Shown here piece by piece: positions 26,801-33,785 of a stretch of 50,099 nt of DNA. Below the pieces are notes generated by a model. It was not told the DNA's origin, made no database searches, and was given only the letters and a program-made list of their open reading frames with translations. The stretch is from an uncultured Candidatus Melainabacteria bacterium (lineage in GTDB: Bacteria > Cyanobacteriota > Vampirovibrionia > Gastranaerophilales > Gastranaerophilaceae). Where the stretch lies: the NCBI GenBank assembly GCA_949741915.1, contig CATJOM010000054.1, forward strand, positions 1 to 50,099. The letters run 5' to 3'. Positions within the stretch are counted from its first letter, which is position 1. Each line of letters starts with the position of its first letter. A program made the translations under genes and the position numbers.

Positions 26801-27088
26801 GAGACCTGTTTGTCCGCCAAGAGAGGCTATAAGGCCGTTTGGACGCTCTTTTTTGATAATGCAAGTTAAGCTCTCAAGGGTCAAAGGCTCGATATAGACT
26901 TTATCTGCAATATTTTCATCGGTCATAATCGTTGCAGGGTTTGAATTCACAAGGATAACTTCAATCTTTTCCTCCCTTAATGCGCGGCACGCCTGTACCC
27001 CAGCATAGTCAAATTCTGCTGCCTGCCCTATGATTATTGGACCAGAACCTATTACGAGTACTTTTTTTATGCTTAAATCTTTTCCCAT
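23819..27088 (-). CDS. carB: carbamoyl-phosphate synthase large subunit
   Basis: A 1089-residue enzyme that makes carbamoyl phosphate from bicarbonate, ATP and CarA-supplied ammonia for pyrimidines and arginine. Two homologous ATP-grasp halves are visible. The first opens [23 protein letters not shown] and contains [13 protein letters not shown]; the second opens [23 protein letters not shown] and contains [14 protein letters not shown]. The C-terminal MGS-like allosteric domain follows (~950-1089). AAAGGAAAG precedes ATG. Last gene of the pyr operon, separated from carA by 171 bases holding a possible internal promoter. Confidence 0.98.
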   Translation of the reverse strand: [1089 protein letters not shown]

Positions 27089-27153
27089 TGATTCTTTCCT
27101 TTGCTACTTTTGCTTAAAACCCTTATGAATGACTGATTTTACGCCTATCTGTA

Positions 27154-27182
27154 TTTATATTACGTTGAAACCCTTGTTGCAA
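27154..27182 (-). promoter_or_regulatory. possible internal promoter before carB
   Basis: On the minus strand, TTGCAA (27177-27182) and TATAAA (27154-27159) are 17 bases apart, 66 bases before the carB ATG. The rest of the operon has only overlaps or very short gaps, so the 171-base carA-carB gap stands out. Confidence 0.45.
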
Positions 27183-27259
27183 TTGCCTTTGCACTGTCTT
27201 TTATGTGGCATATTATAATAAAATCATCTTATGCTCTTGCTGTGCAGCTGCTTTACACA

Positions 27260-28381
27260 TTATGATAGATTTGCCACTTCGTCAGCCTTTCTTAAGGGTA
27301 TTTTTTTGTATTTACGCATTTTTTCAACCCACTCATCAAAAATCACAGCAGCATCAGTGGGACCAGGGTTTGCTTCAGGGTGAAACTGTACTGCATCAAT
27401 CTTCAAGCTGTTAGACTTAAACCCTTCCAGTGTGCCGTCGTTCAGGTTTTGATACGTTGCATCCATTATTTTTGTAAGACTTTCAGTATCTACCGCATAT
27501 CCATGGTTTTGCGATGTCATCATGACCTTTTTGTTCAAAAGGTTTACAACTGGGTGATTTGCACCCCTGTGGCCGTATTTCAGTTTATATGTTTTTGCCC
27601 CCAAAACTATTGATAACAGCTGATACCCAAGACATATGCCAAAAATCGGCAGTTTTCCTATCAAATTATGTAGTGTATTTATCTCGAATTCGCAATCCGC
27701 GGGGTTTCCGGGGCCATTTGAAAGAAAAATACAGTCAAATTTTCCATCTAAAATTGTGTTAGCTTCCGTATTGGCCGGAAATACTGTAACTCTGCAACCT
27801 CGCCTGATTAAGCTGTCAATAATACCTGTTTTGCAGCCATAGTCAATAAGAGCCAGATTAATATCCCCAAAATCATTTACCCGCCTGATTTTATTGGATG
27901 AAACCTTGAAAACCACATCTCTGTCTGTTGTGTATAAATCAAGCTGGGCCATTTTGCTTGTAATGTTGTTTTCATCAACATTTTCAGTTGTAATAAGGCA
28001 ATTCATTGTACCCTTTTCTCTGATTTTTTTGGTTAAAAACCTGGTATCGATACCGCTGATTCCTATTATACCGTGTTCTTTCAAGTATTCTGAAATATTT
28101 TTTCCGCTCTTATAGTGAGATTCGTTTTTGCACCAATTTTTAACTATAAATCCCTTGCACCTTGGCTTTTCAGATTCTGAATCGGTTTCATTTATGCCAT
28201 AGTTTCCGATTTCTGGGTAGGTCATTACTATGACCTGGTTTGCGTATGATGGGTCGGTTAAAATCTCCTGATAACCTGCCATTGAGGTATTGAAAACAAT
28301 TTCGCCCATTGAAGTGCCTTCTGCCCCAAAGGATTCGCCCCTTAAAACCGTGCCGTCCTCTAATATTAGTGCTGCTAGCAT
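27260..28381 (-). CDS. carA: carbamoyl-phosphate synthase small subunit
   Basis: A 373-residue glutaminase subunit that feeds ammonia to CarB. The N-terminal CPSase domain (ALILEDGTVLRGESFGAEG, GEIVFNTSMAGYQEILTDPSY) is followed by a class I amidotransferase with nucleophile Cys in FGICLGYQLL and His/Glu in QFHPEANPGP. The start overlaps the pyrF stop by seven bases, so translation is coupled. Confidence 0.98.
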   Translation of the reverse strand: MLAALILEDGTVLRGESFGAEGTSMGEIVFNTSMAGYQEILTDPSYANQVIVMTYPEIGNYGINETDSESEKPRCKGFIVKNWCKNESHYKSGKNISEYLKEHGIIGISGIDTRFLTKKIREKGTMNCLITTENVDENNITSKMAQLDLYTTDRDVVFKVSSNKIRRVNDFGDINLALIDYGCKTGIIDSLIRRGCRVTVFPANTEANTILDGKFDCIFLSNGPGNPADCEFEINTLHNLIGKLPIFGICLGYQLLSIVLGAKTYKLKYGHRGANHPVVNLLNKKVMMTSQNHGYAVDTESLTKIMDATYQNLNDGTLEGFKSNSLKIDAVQFHPEANPGPTDAAVIFDEWVEKMRKYKKIPLRKADEVANLS

Positions 28382-29130
28382 TCTATTTCTCCAATTTCAT
28401 CATATATTTTTTTCATTGCATTAATCGGGGTTAAACCCTCTGCCGGCTGTGTTGCTGCCCTTCCTATAACTAAATAATCTGCCCCCTGCTCAATTGCAAA
28501 TTTTGGTGTTGCCGCTCTTTTTTGATCGTCTTTACTGCTCCAGGCTGGCCTTATGCCGGGGCACAATACCTTGAAATCAGCTCCACAGGCTTCTTTTATC
28601 CTCTTTGCTTCCAAGGAAGATGCCACAACGCCGCTCATACCAGCCTTTTTTGCCAATTTTGCAAGCCTTATTGCAAATTCTGAAACATCTGTTTTTATTT
28701 CAAATTCTTCATCCATAACTTCCTGAGAAATGCTTGTAAGCATCGTCACAGCAAGGATTACGGGCGGATTAACTCCAAAATTTTTATTTAATTTTTCAAA
28801 TGCTTTCATAGCACCGTTTTTAGCTGCCTGCATCATCTTGAGACCACCAGTGGCGTGCACATTAAAGAAATTGGCACCTCTTAAAACCACATTTTCGCTG
28901 GCTTTTTCAACAGTATTTGGGATGTCGTGGAGCTTAATATCAAGGAAAAAATTTGAATTTTTACCCAAAATATAGTCTATCACTTCGTTTCCGTATTTTG
29001 TATATAATTGCAGCCCAATCTTGAATGTTCCCACATATGGATATAGTGAATCTACAAGGATTTTAGCCTCTTTGATATCTTCAACATCAAGCGCCAGAAC
29101 GATTTTCTCTTTTATTTTGTCATTTATCAT
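28375..29130 (-). CDS. pyrF: orotidine-5'-phosphate decarboxylase (operon copy)
   Basis: A 251-residue OMP decarboxylase, the last step of UMP synthesis. It carries the catalytic DxKxxD array in FLDIKLHDIPNTV, VLAV/TMLTS and phosphate loops PGIRPAWSSKDDQ and YLVIGRAAT. It overlaps pyrC by four bases (ATGA) and carA by seven. A second, divergent copy sits at 36413-37168, also with catalytic residues. Confidence 0.97.
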   Translation of the reverse strand: MINDKIKEKIVLALDVEDIKEAKILVDSLYPYVGTFKIGLQLYTKYGNEVIDYILGKNSNFFLDIKLHDIPNTVEKASENVVLRGANFFNVHATGGLKMMQAAKNGAMKAFEKLNKNFGVNPPVILAVTMLTSISQEVMDEEFEIKTDVSEFAIRLAKLAKKAGMSGVVASSLEAKRIKEACGADFKVLCPGIRPAWSSKDDQKRAATPKFAIEQGADYLVIGRAATQPAEGLTPINAMKKIYDEIGEIEC

Positions 29131-30122
29131 ACTAAAACTTTTCCTCTTAGTCTCATATTTTCATAGGGCGAAATTTTGCACTTAGACTTAAATTCAGCCG
29201 ATTTTACAACCCATTCCACATCTAAATCCACCGTAATTTCACGCTTGTTTTCTATCCCTAAAATTTTTGCTGGATTGTAGCACATTTTTTCTAAAATTTC
29301 ATCAAGTGAAAGCACGCGCAAGGCAAGTGGGAAGGCGGTTTCAAGCCCTACTATTCCATTCGGGGAGCTTGAATATGGCATCAGTTTTTCTTCTACAGTA
29401 TGCGGAGCGTGGTCAGTAGCTATTACATCTATCGTTCCATCCTTCAGACACTCTATAACAGCCTCTCTGTCAGCTTCTTCTCTGAGCGGGGGGTTCATTT
29501 TGTACACTCCGTTTGATGTTACATCCTTTTTTGTAAAAGTAAAATAATGCGGTGCTGTTTCGCAAGTCACCTTAAATCCTTGTAACTTGGCGCTTTTAAT
29601 GGCCTTTAGCGCGTCAGATGTAGATATATGGCAAAAATGCAGCCTCGGATTTGGACATAATCCTTGCTTAGCAAGGCTTTGAACATGTTTGAATACGTCA
29701 ATCTGCCATTCTACCTCATTTACCTCGTTTTCGCAGTGTGAAAGTATTAATTCACCTGACTTTAGCGCGTTTTTGAACACTTCTTTGTCTAAAATGGGAA
29801 GACCATCATTCGAAAAAGCAATAGCACCGGCTTTTTTCAGGTTTTTAAAGCGTACAAGTTCAGTGGTATTAAGGTTTTTGGTCACTGCAGAAATTGGATA
29901 TACGTCTATATTAGGGTTTTTAGACGTGACATCAAGCAAAAACCTTATTATATCAGGATTATCAGCCACTGGGTTAGTGTTTGGCATTGCACATATGCTT
30001 CCGAAGCCACCAGCAATCGCACTTGCCATACCGGTTTCCAGGGTTTCTTTACGTGAAAACCCTGGCTCTCTAAGGTGAACGTGCATATCAACAAAAGCTG
30101 GAATTTTTTTAATTTTTGTCAC
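29127..30122 (-). CDS. pyrC: dihydroorotase (short form)
   Basis: A 331-residue dihydroorotase closing carbamoyl aspartate to dihydroorotate. The metal site is visible in DMHVHLREPGFSRKETLE, LSHCEN, LHFCHIST and VIATDHAPHTVEEK. It starts only ~11 residues before the HxH motif, so the ~45-residue N-terminal strand region found in typical ~430-residue type I enzymes is absent, while the C-terminal tail (RLRGKVLV) is kept. The start overlaps pyrB by 14 bases and the end overlaps pyrF by four. No frameshift is visible upstream that would restore the missing part. Confidence 0.95.
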   Translation of the reverse strand: MTKIKKIPAFVDMHVHLREPGFSRKETLETGMASAIAGGFGSICAMPNTNPVADNPDIIRFLLDVTSKNPNIDVYPISAVTKNLNTTELVRFKNLKKAGAIAFSNDGLPILDKEVFKNALKSGELILSHCENEVNEVEWQIDVFKHVQSLAKQGLCPNPRLHFCHISTSDALKAIKSAKLQGFKVTCETAPHYFTFTKKDVTSNGVYKMNPPLREEADREAVIECLKDGTIDVIATDHAPHTVEEKLMPYSSSPNGIVGLETAFPLALRVLSLDEILEKMCYNPAKILGIENKREITVDLDVEWVVKSAEFKSKCKISPYENMRLRGKVLV

Positions 30123-31050
30123 TTTTTTCCCCTAAAATCATCTCCAGGACTGCCATTCGGGTGTATACGCCGTTATTTGCCTGTTTTAATATTATGTCTC
30201 CTTTTTTTGAGTTTAATAATGCCGAATTAGCCTCTACATCACGGTTTACAGGCCCTGGATGCATTAAAATGCACTCAGCAGGGAGGTTTTCATCTGTTAA
30301 TTGATAATTTTTAATATAATCTTCAAGTTCAATTTTTTCCTGAATTCTTTCTTTTTGAATCCTCAAAATCATTGCCACATCTGCATTTTGAAGGCCATCA
30401 GCTAAATTGTCAACCCATTGTGCATTTTTTATGCTCTCATCCCTGAAATAGCTTGGTGCCACACATTTTATGTTAACATTAAATCTGCTTAATAGCTCTA
30501 TATTTGACTTTGCAACCCTTGAATGGCGTATATCCCCTATTATTGTTAGGTTTAAGCCGTTTATGTTTCCAAAAATTTCCTTTAATGTAACAAAATCAAG
30601 CAAAGCCTGCGTGGGGTGGCTCTTTTGGCCTTCTCCTGCATTGATTATAGCAATATCTCTGAAAAATTTTCTGCCCATTAACTGTTTCTCAAGAGTGTCT
30701 TTTACAAGCCCCTCTTGGCTTGTGCGGATTATACAAGCGTCAAACCCAATGGCAGAAAGGTTATTCAAGGTGTCAAAAAAGTCTTCTCCTTTTGAAATAG
30801 AGGATTTAGACGTTTCAAAGTTGTAAGCCGTTGCACTAAGCCTATTTAGCGCCATTTCAAATGAAAATTTTGTACGCGTGGAATTTTCAAAAAACATCAT
30901 AGCGACCTGTTTTTCCTTGAGGCTCAAGGGTTTCGCTCCATTCTTAATTTCAATGGCTCGTTCAGCAATTGCTGCAATCTTGCTTGTAGTGAGGCTTTTA
31001 ATGTCAAGTAAATGTTTCATCTTTGGCTCAATCTTTACTGCTAAATCCAT
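30109..31050 (-). CDS. pyrB: aspartate carbamoyltransferase catalytic subunit
   Basis: A 313-residue ATCase that joins carbamoyl phosphate and aspartate. Visible are FFENSTRTKFSFEMALNRL (carbamoyl phosphate site), SHPTQALLDFVTLKE and ILMHPGPVNRDVEA. No regulatory pyrI is present. The start at 31050 has GGAG nine bases upstream at the end of pyrE; an internal ATG at 31020 is a less likely alternative. Confidence 0.97.
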   Translation of the reverse strand: MDLAVKIEPKMKHLLDIKSLTTSKIAAIAERAIEIKNGAKPLSLKEKQVAMMFFENSTRTKFSFEMALNRLSATAYNFETSKSSISKGEDFFDTLNNLSAIGFDACIIRTSQEGLVKDTLEKQLMGRKFFRDIAIINAGEGQKSHPTQALLDFVTLKEIFGNINGLNLTIIGDIRHSRVAKSNIELLSRFNVNIKCVAPSYFRDESIKNAQWVDNLADGLQNADVAMILRIQKERIQEKIELEDYIKNYQLTDENLPAECILMHPGPVNRDVEANSALLNSKKGDIILKQANNGVYTRMAVLEMILGEKSDKN

Positions 31051-31053
31051 ATT

Positions 31054-31632
31054 TTAAGCTCCAGCCCTGCTTCCAGGCTTAGCAATAGGTATATTTTCTT
31101 TGCATAGCGGGCAATTTGCTGGTTCATAAACAACCGGGTCGATTTTTAAAAGTGAATTTATCCTGAGTGCATCGTCTAGCTTTCCCTGTGTCCTGTCTAC
31201 AATACAGCCTATTCCGACAACAACAGGCTCAAACTCTTTTATGGCATCTATTGTCTCAAAAATCGTTCTTGCTGTGGTGATTACATCTTCAATTATAACT
31301 ACCTTTTCGCCTTTTTGCAGGCTGTATCCGCGTCTTAGCTGCATTGTGCCGTCTTTTCTTTCAACAAAAAGATTGCGTTTTCTTGCCTGTTTTGCTACCT
31401 CATATCCGAAGATTACAGCGCCGATTGCAGGTGCTATAATGGTGTCAAACTCAATATCTGCCAACTTTTTCGCTAGTTCATTGCCTATTTTTTCAACCAA
31501 ATCAGGGTATTGATACAATTTTGCGCATTGAAAATACGTGTCAGAATGCAGGCCGCTTGTGAGGCAAAAATGCCCGTGCAATAAGCCATCTGCCTCTATT
31601 AATAACTGTTTTATGTTGGTTGCTTCAATCAT
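31054..31632 (-). CDS. pyrE: orotate phosphoribosyltransferase
   Basis: A 192-residue OPRTase that converts orotate and PRPP to OMP. The PRPP motif is VVIIEDVITTARTIFETI, and the substrate end shows GLHSDTYFQCAKLYQYP. The tail contains a CxxC (NCPLCKE), as in long PyrE forms of some bacteria. The ATG overlaps the pyrD stop (ATGA); pyrB follows three bases after. Confidence 0.96.
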   Translation of the reverse strand: MIEATNIKQLLIEADGLLHGHFCLTSGLHSDTYFQCAKLYQYPDLVEKIGNELAKKLADIEFDTIIAPAIGAVIFGYEVAKQARKRNLFVERKDGTMQLRRGYSLQKGEKVVIIEDVITTARTIFETIDAIKEFEPVVVGIGCIVDRTQGKLDDALRINSLLKIDPVVYEPANCPLCKENIPIAKPGSRAGA

Positions 31633-32549
31633 TTTCTAAGTTCCTCTTTTAAATGTTTTAAATCTCTAAACCCTTGTTTTACAATGAATTCAGCCAATTC
31701 TTTGGCTAAATTTACAGCTATACTGGGGTTTGTAAAGTTTTCTGTGCCTATTTGAATAGCCTCTGCGCCCACAGTAAAAAATTCAAGCATATCATTTAGG
31801 TTAGAAATGCCGCCAAGTCCTATCACTGGCAGGTTTGCAACTTCTTTAATTCTTTTTACCATAGAAAGCGCAACAGGTTTTATGCACTTTCCGCTTAAGC
31901 CACCCTGCACGAGGCTTTTTACTACTTTTGTGCCGCTAAAATTTAATTCCACCCCAAGACCTTTGACGGTATTTATGGCGCTAATGCAGTCTGCACCAGC
32001 ATTTTGAACAGCAAGGGCTAAATCCTCAATATTTGTAACATTTGGCGTTAGTTTTATTATTAAGAAGCCTTTGTATTTTTCTCTAATCCTTGAAACCAAG
32101 TCATAGAGGCACTTTTCATCTGTTCCAAATTCTAAACACCCGGCTTTTACATTAGGGCAGGAAACGTTAACTTCAATAGCTGGAATTTCTTCTCTCTGGC
32201 TTATTTCAGCCAGCTGCACGTAGTCTTCCTCGGTTTTTCCTGCAATATTTAGGATAAAATTTATCCCAAGCTTCCTCAGTCTCGCTAATTTACGGTTTAC
32301 AAATGCTTCAATTCCTATATTTTCAAGCCCTATGCGGTTTATAAGACCACTTGAGGTCTCAAATAGCCTCTTGCCTTCATTTCCAGGGCGCTCTTCCAGT
32401 GTAATCCCTTTGGTGACAATTGCGCCAATGTTTCTAACATCTAAAAATGCATCAAATTCATCACAATAGCCATATGTGCCAGAGGCTGTCAAAATAGGAT
32501 TTTCAAGGTAAAATTTTCCAAAGTCAACGCTTAAATCTATCATTCCCAA
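31629..32549 (-). CDS. pyrD: dihydroorotate dehydrogenase B, catalytic subunit
   Basis: A 306-residue class 1B enzyme (FMN-binding TIM barrel) that oxidises dihydroorotate with electrons passed to PyrK. Visible are ENPILTASGTYGYCDEF, IGAIVTKGITLEERPGN, the catalytic-base Cys in EVNVSCPNVKAG, and GLGGISNLNDMLEF. It overlaps pyrK by 10 bases, in keeping with a stoichiometric PyrD-PyrK complex, and so uses NAD rather than quinone or fumarate. Confidence 0.97.
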   Translation of the reverse strand: MGMIDLSVDFGKFYLENPILTASGTYGYCDEFDAFLDVRNIGAIVTKGITLEERPGNEGKRLFETSSGLINRIGLENIGIEAFVNRKLARLRKLGINFILNIAGKTEEDYVQLAEISQREEIPAIEVNVSCPNVKAGCLEFGTDEKCLYDLVSRIREKYKGFLIIKLTPNVTNIEDLALAVQNAGADCISAINTVKGLGVELNFSGTKVVKSLVQGGLSGKCIKPVALSMVKRIKEVANLPVIGLGGISNLNDMLEFFTVGAEAIQIGTENFTNPSIAVNLAKELAEFIVKQGFRDLKHLKEELRK

Positions 32550-33520
32550 ATAACCTCCGCACCTGAAAACACTGGCCCATCAGCACATACGGAGGCATTT
32601 TTTATCGCATCGTCCTTCTCTAGCTTAATTACACACCCTCTGCATACTCCAATGCCGCATGCCATAACCTTTTCCATTGCTATTTCTGCCCTAAGTTCGT
32701 TCTTTTTTGCAATGTCGCAAACCATTTGGAGAACAACCTTGGGCCCGCATGAATAAAGGATTTCAGGCCTAAACTCATCTATCAGGTTTTGAACCTTATC
32801 TATAACACTGCCGCCAATAACCACGCCATCAGAGCCTTTTATTACCTCTTCTTCCGTCTTAAACCCTGAAATCAGGTAATTTGAGATAGATTTTTTATCT
32901 AATATTTTTTTAAGATACAACATTGGTGCAATTCCAATGCCTGCTCCGATTAGGAGCGCTTTTTTGCTTGAATTTACGCCTATTGCACAAGCCACTGCCT
33001 TGGTTTCAATTGCTCCACTTGGTTCGCTGTCTTTATCCATACCTTTGGTGCCATTCATGACTGTTTGGTTAATTCTGTCTACCGTCTCGCATCCCCTTGC
33101 ATCTGTGGTTTTAATTGTAATATCACCACTAGCGCTGGCAGTATTTTTGGGGTTGTTTTTATTATCAGGTATGGTAAATGTATTGCCCAATGGCGCTAAA
33201 TAGTCAATCATATCACCTTTCTGAAGGCCTTTTAAATAATTTGTACCGTCGCCTTTAAGTTTAAATAAAACCGTGATAGCCCCTTTGTTTTTGGCGTTTT
33301 CCTCTAAAATGCTGTCAAAATTTCTGTTATTAGTGCCAAAGGCCGAATTTAAACAAAAATCCGCTACGCTGAACGGACGTCTGAGAGTTTTATGGGGAAT
33401 TAATATTGAGACAAATTGTCCAGGCAAAATAGATTCTAATGGGGTTGAAAACTCTAGCCTAACAGTATCTTTGGCTATATTTTCTATATTTAAAACTATT
33501 CCCTTCAAATGCTTTTTCAT
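32540..33520 (-). CDS. pyrK: dihydroorotate dehydrogenase B, electron transfer subunit (long form)
   Basis: A 326-residue FAD/2Fe-2S subunit that moves electrons from PyrD to NAD. Visible are the flavin motif RRPFSVADF, NAD domain KKALLIGAGIGIAPML and the iron-sulphur cysteines ACGIGVCRGCVIKL...CADGPVF. Typical PyrK is ~250-260 residues; here about 65 extra polar residues (~120-186, rich in Asn, Thr, Asp) are inserted between the FAD and NAD domains, and a smaller insert lies at ~56-79. First gene of the pyr operon, 43 bases after a leader terminator. Confidence 0.95.
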   Translation of the reverse strand: MKKHLKGIVLNIENIAKDTVRLEFSTPLESILPGQFVSILIPHKTLRRPFSVADFCLNSAFGTNNRNFDSILEENAKNKGAITVLFKLKGDGTNYLKGLQKGDMIDYLAPLGNTFTIPDNKNNPKNTASASGDITIKTTDARGCETVDRINQTVMNGTKGMDKDSEPSGAIETKAVACAIGVNSSKKALLIGAGIGIAPMLYLKKILDKKSISNYLISGFKTEEEVIKGSDGVVIGGSVIDKVQNLIDEFRPEILYSCGPKVVLQMVCDIAKKNELRAEIAMEKVMACGIGVCRGCVIKLEKDDAIKNASVCADGPVFSGAEVIWE

Positions 33521-33562
33521 TTTATCTTAAACCTTTGCTATGAGCGCATTTTACCGATACCT

Positions 33563-33596
33563 TATTAAAAAAGGAAAGGCAAAAACGCCTTTCCTT
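33563..33596 (-). terminator. leader terminator/attenuator of the pyr operon
   Basis: On the minus strand, AAGGAAAGGC and GCCTTTCCTT form a perfect 10-bp stem with loop GTTTTT followed by six T. It lies between the operon promoter and pyrK with no minus-strand gene upstream for 8 kb, so it acts on the pyr transcript itself. An 8-base upstream segment (33630-33637) can pair with its 3' arm (33569-33576) and undo it. Confidence 0.85.
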
Positions 33597-33604
33597 AAAT
33601 TAGA

Positions 33605-33640
33605 TTATATGAAAATCTTTGTTAAAAACTTCCTTTTCAT
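33605..33640 (-). CDS. candidate pyr leader peptide (11 residues)
   Basis: The minus-strand ORF MKRKFLTKIFI ends with TAA nine bases before the terminator stem. GAGG lies only two bases before the ATG, and the predicted transcript start falls at about 33641, so translation would be leaderless or poor. A ribosome finishing here would cover the terminator, as in the E. coli pyrBI leader. That it is translated is inference. Confidence 0.35.
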   Translation of the reverse strand: MKRKFLTKIFI

Positions 33641-33647
33641 ATCCTCA

Positions 33648-33653
33648 ATTATA
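33648..33653 (-). promoter_or_regulatory. -10 box of the pyr operon
   Basis: A perfect TATAAT on the minus strand lies just upstream of the leader hairpin. The -35 region at 17 bases is poor (GAATTA). Expected transcript start is near 33641. Confidence 0.5.
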
Positions 33654-33741
33654 CTTTAAAAATAATTATTTAATTCTTTTGTGCTATTTTCCTTTACAAA
33701 ACTAAATATTCATTAATAAAATAGCAAAAAATTAACATAAT

Positions 33742-33765
33742 AATACCTTATACTTATAAGGTATT
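33742..33765. promoter_or_regulatory. 24-bp palindrome over the -10 region of the repeat-protein gene
   Basis: AATACCTTATA and TATAAGGTATT are perfect 11-bp arms around CT. On the plus strand TTAACA (33732-33737) and TATAAG (33755-33760) are 17 bases apart, so the palindrome overlaps the probable -10 box and ends 20 bases before ATG 33786. This is the layout of a repressor operator; it could also form a 5' hairpin. Confidence 0.5.
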
Positions 33766-33785
33766 TAATAATTAGAAAGCAAAAA

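Noticed and set aside
33563-33596. Terminator serving the plus strand
   Set aside because: No plus-strand gene ends here and the T-run is only on the minus strand.
33521-33660. PyrR-binding attenuator of the Bacillus type
   Set aside because: I do not see the conserved PyrR anti-antiterminator loop sequence and pyrR is not in the window.
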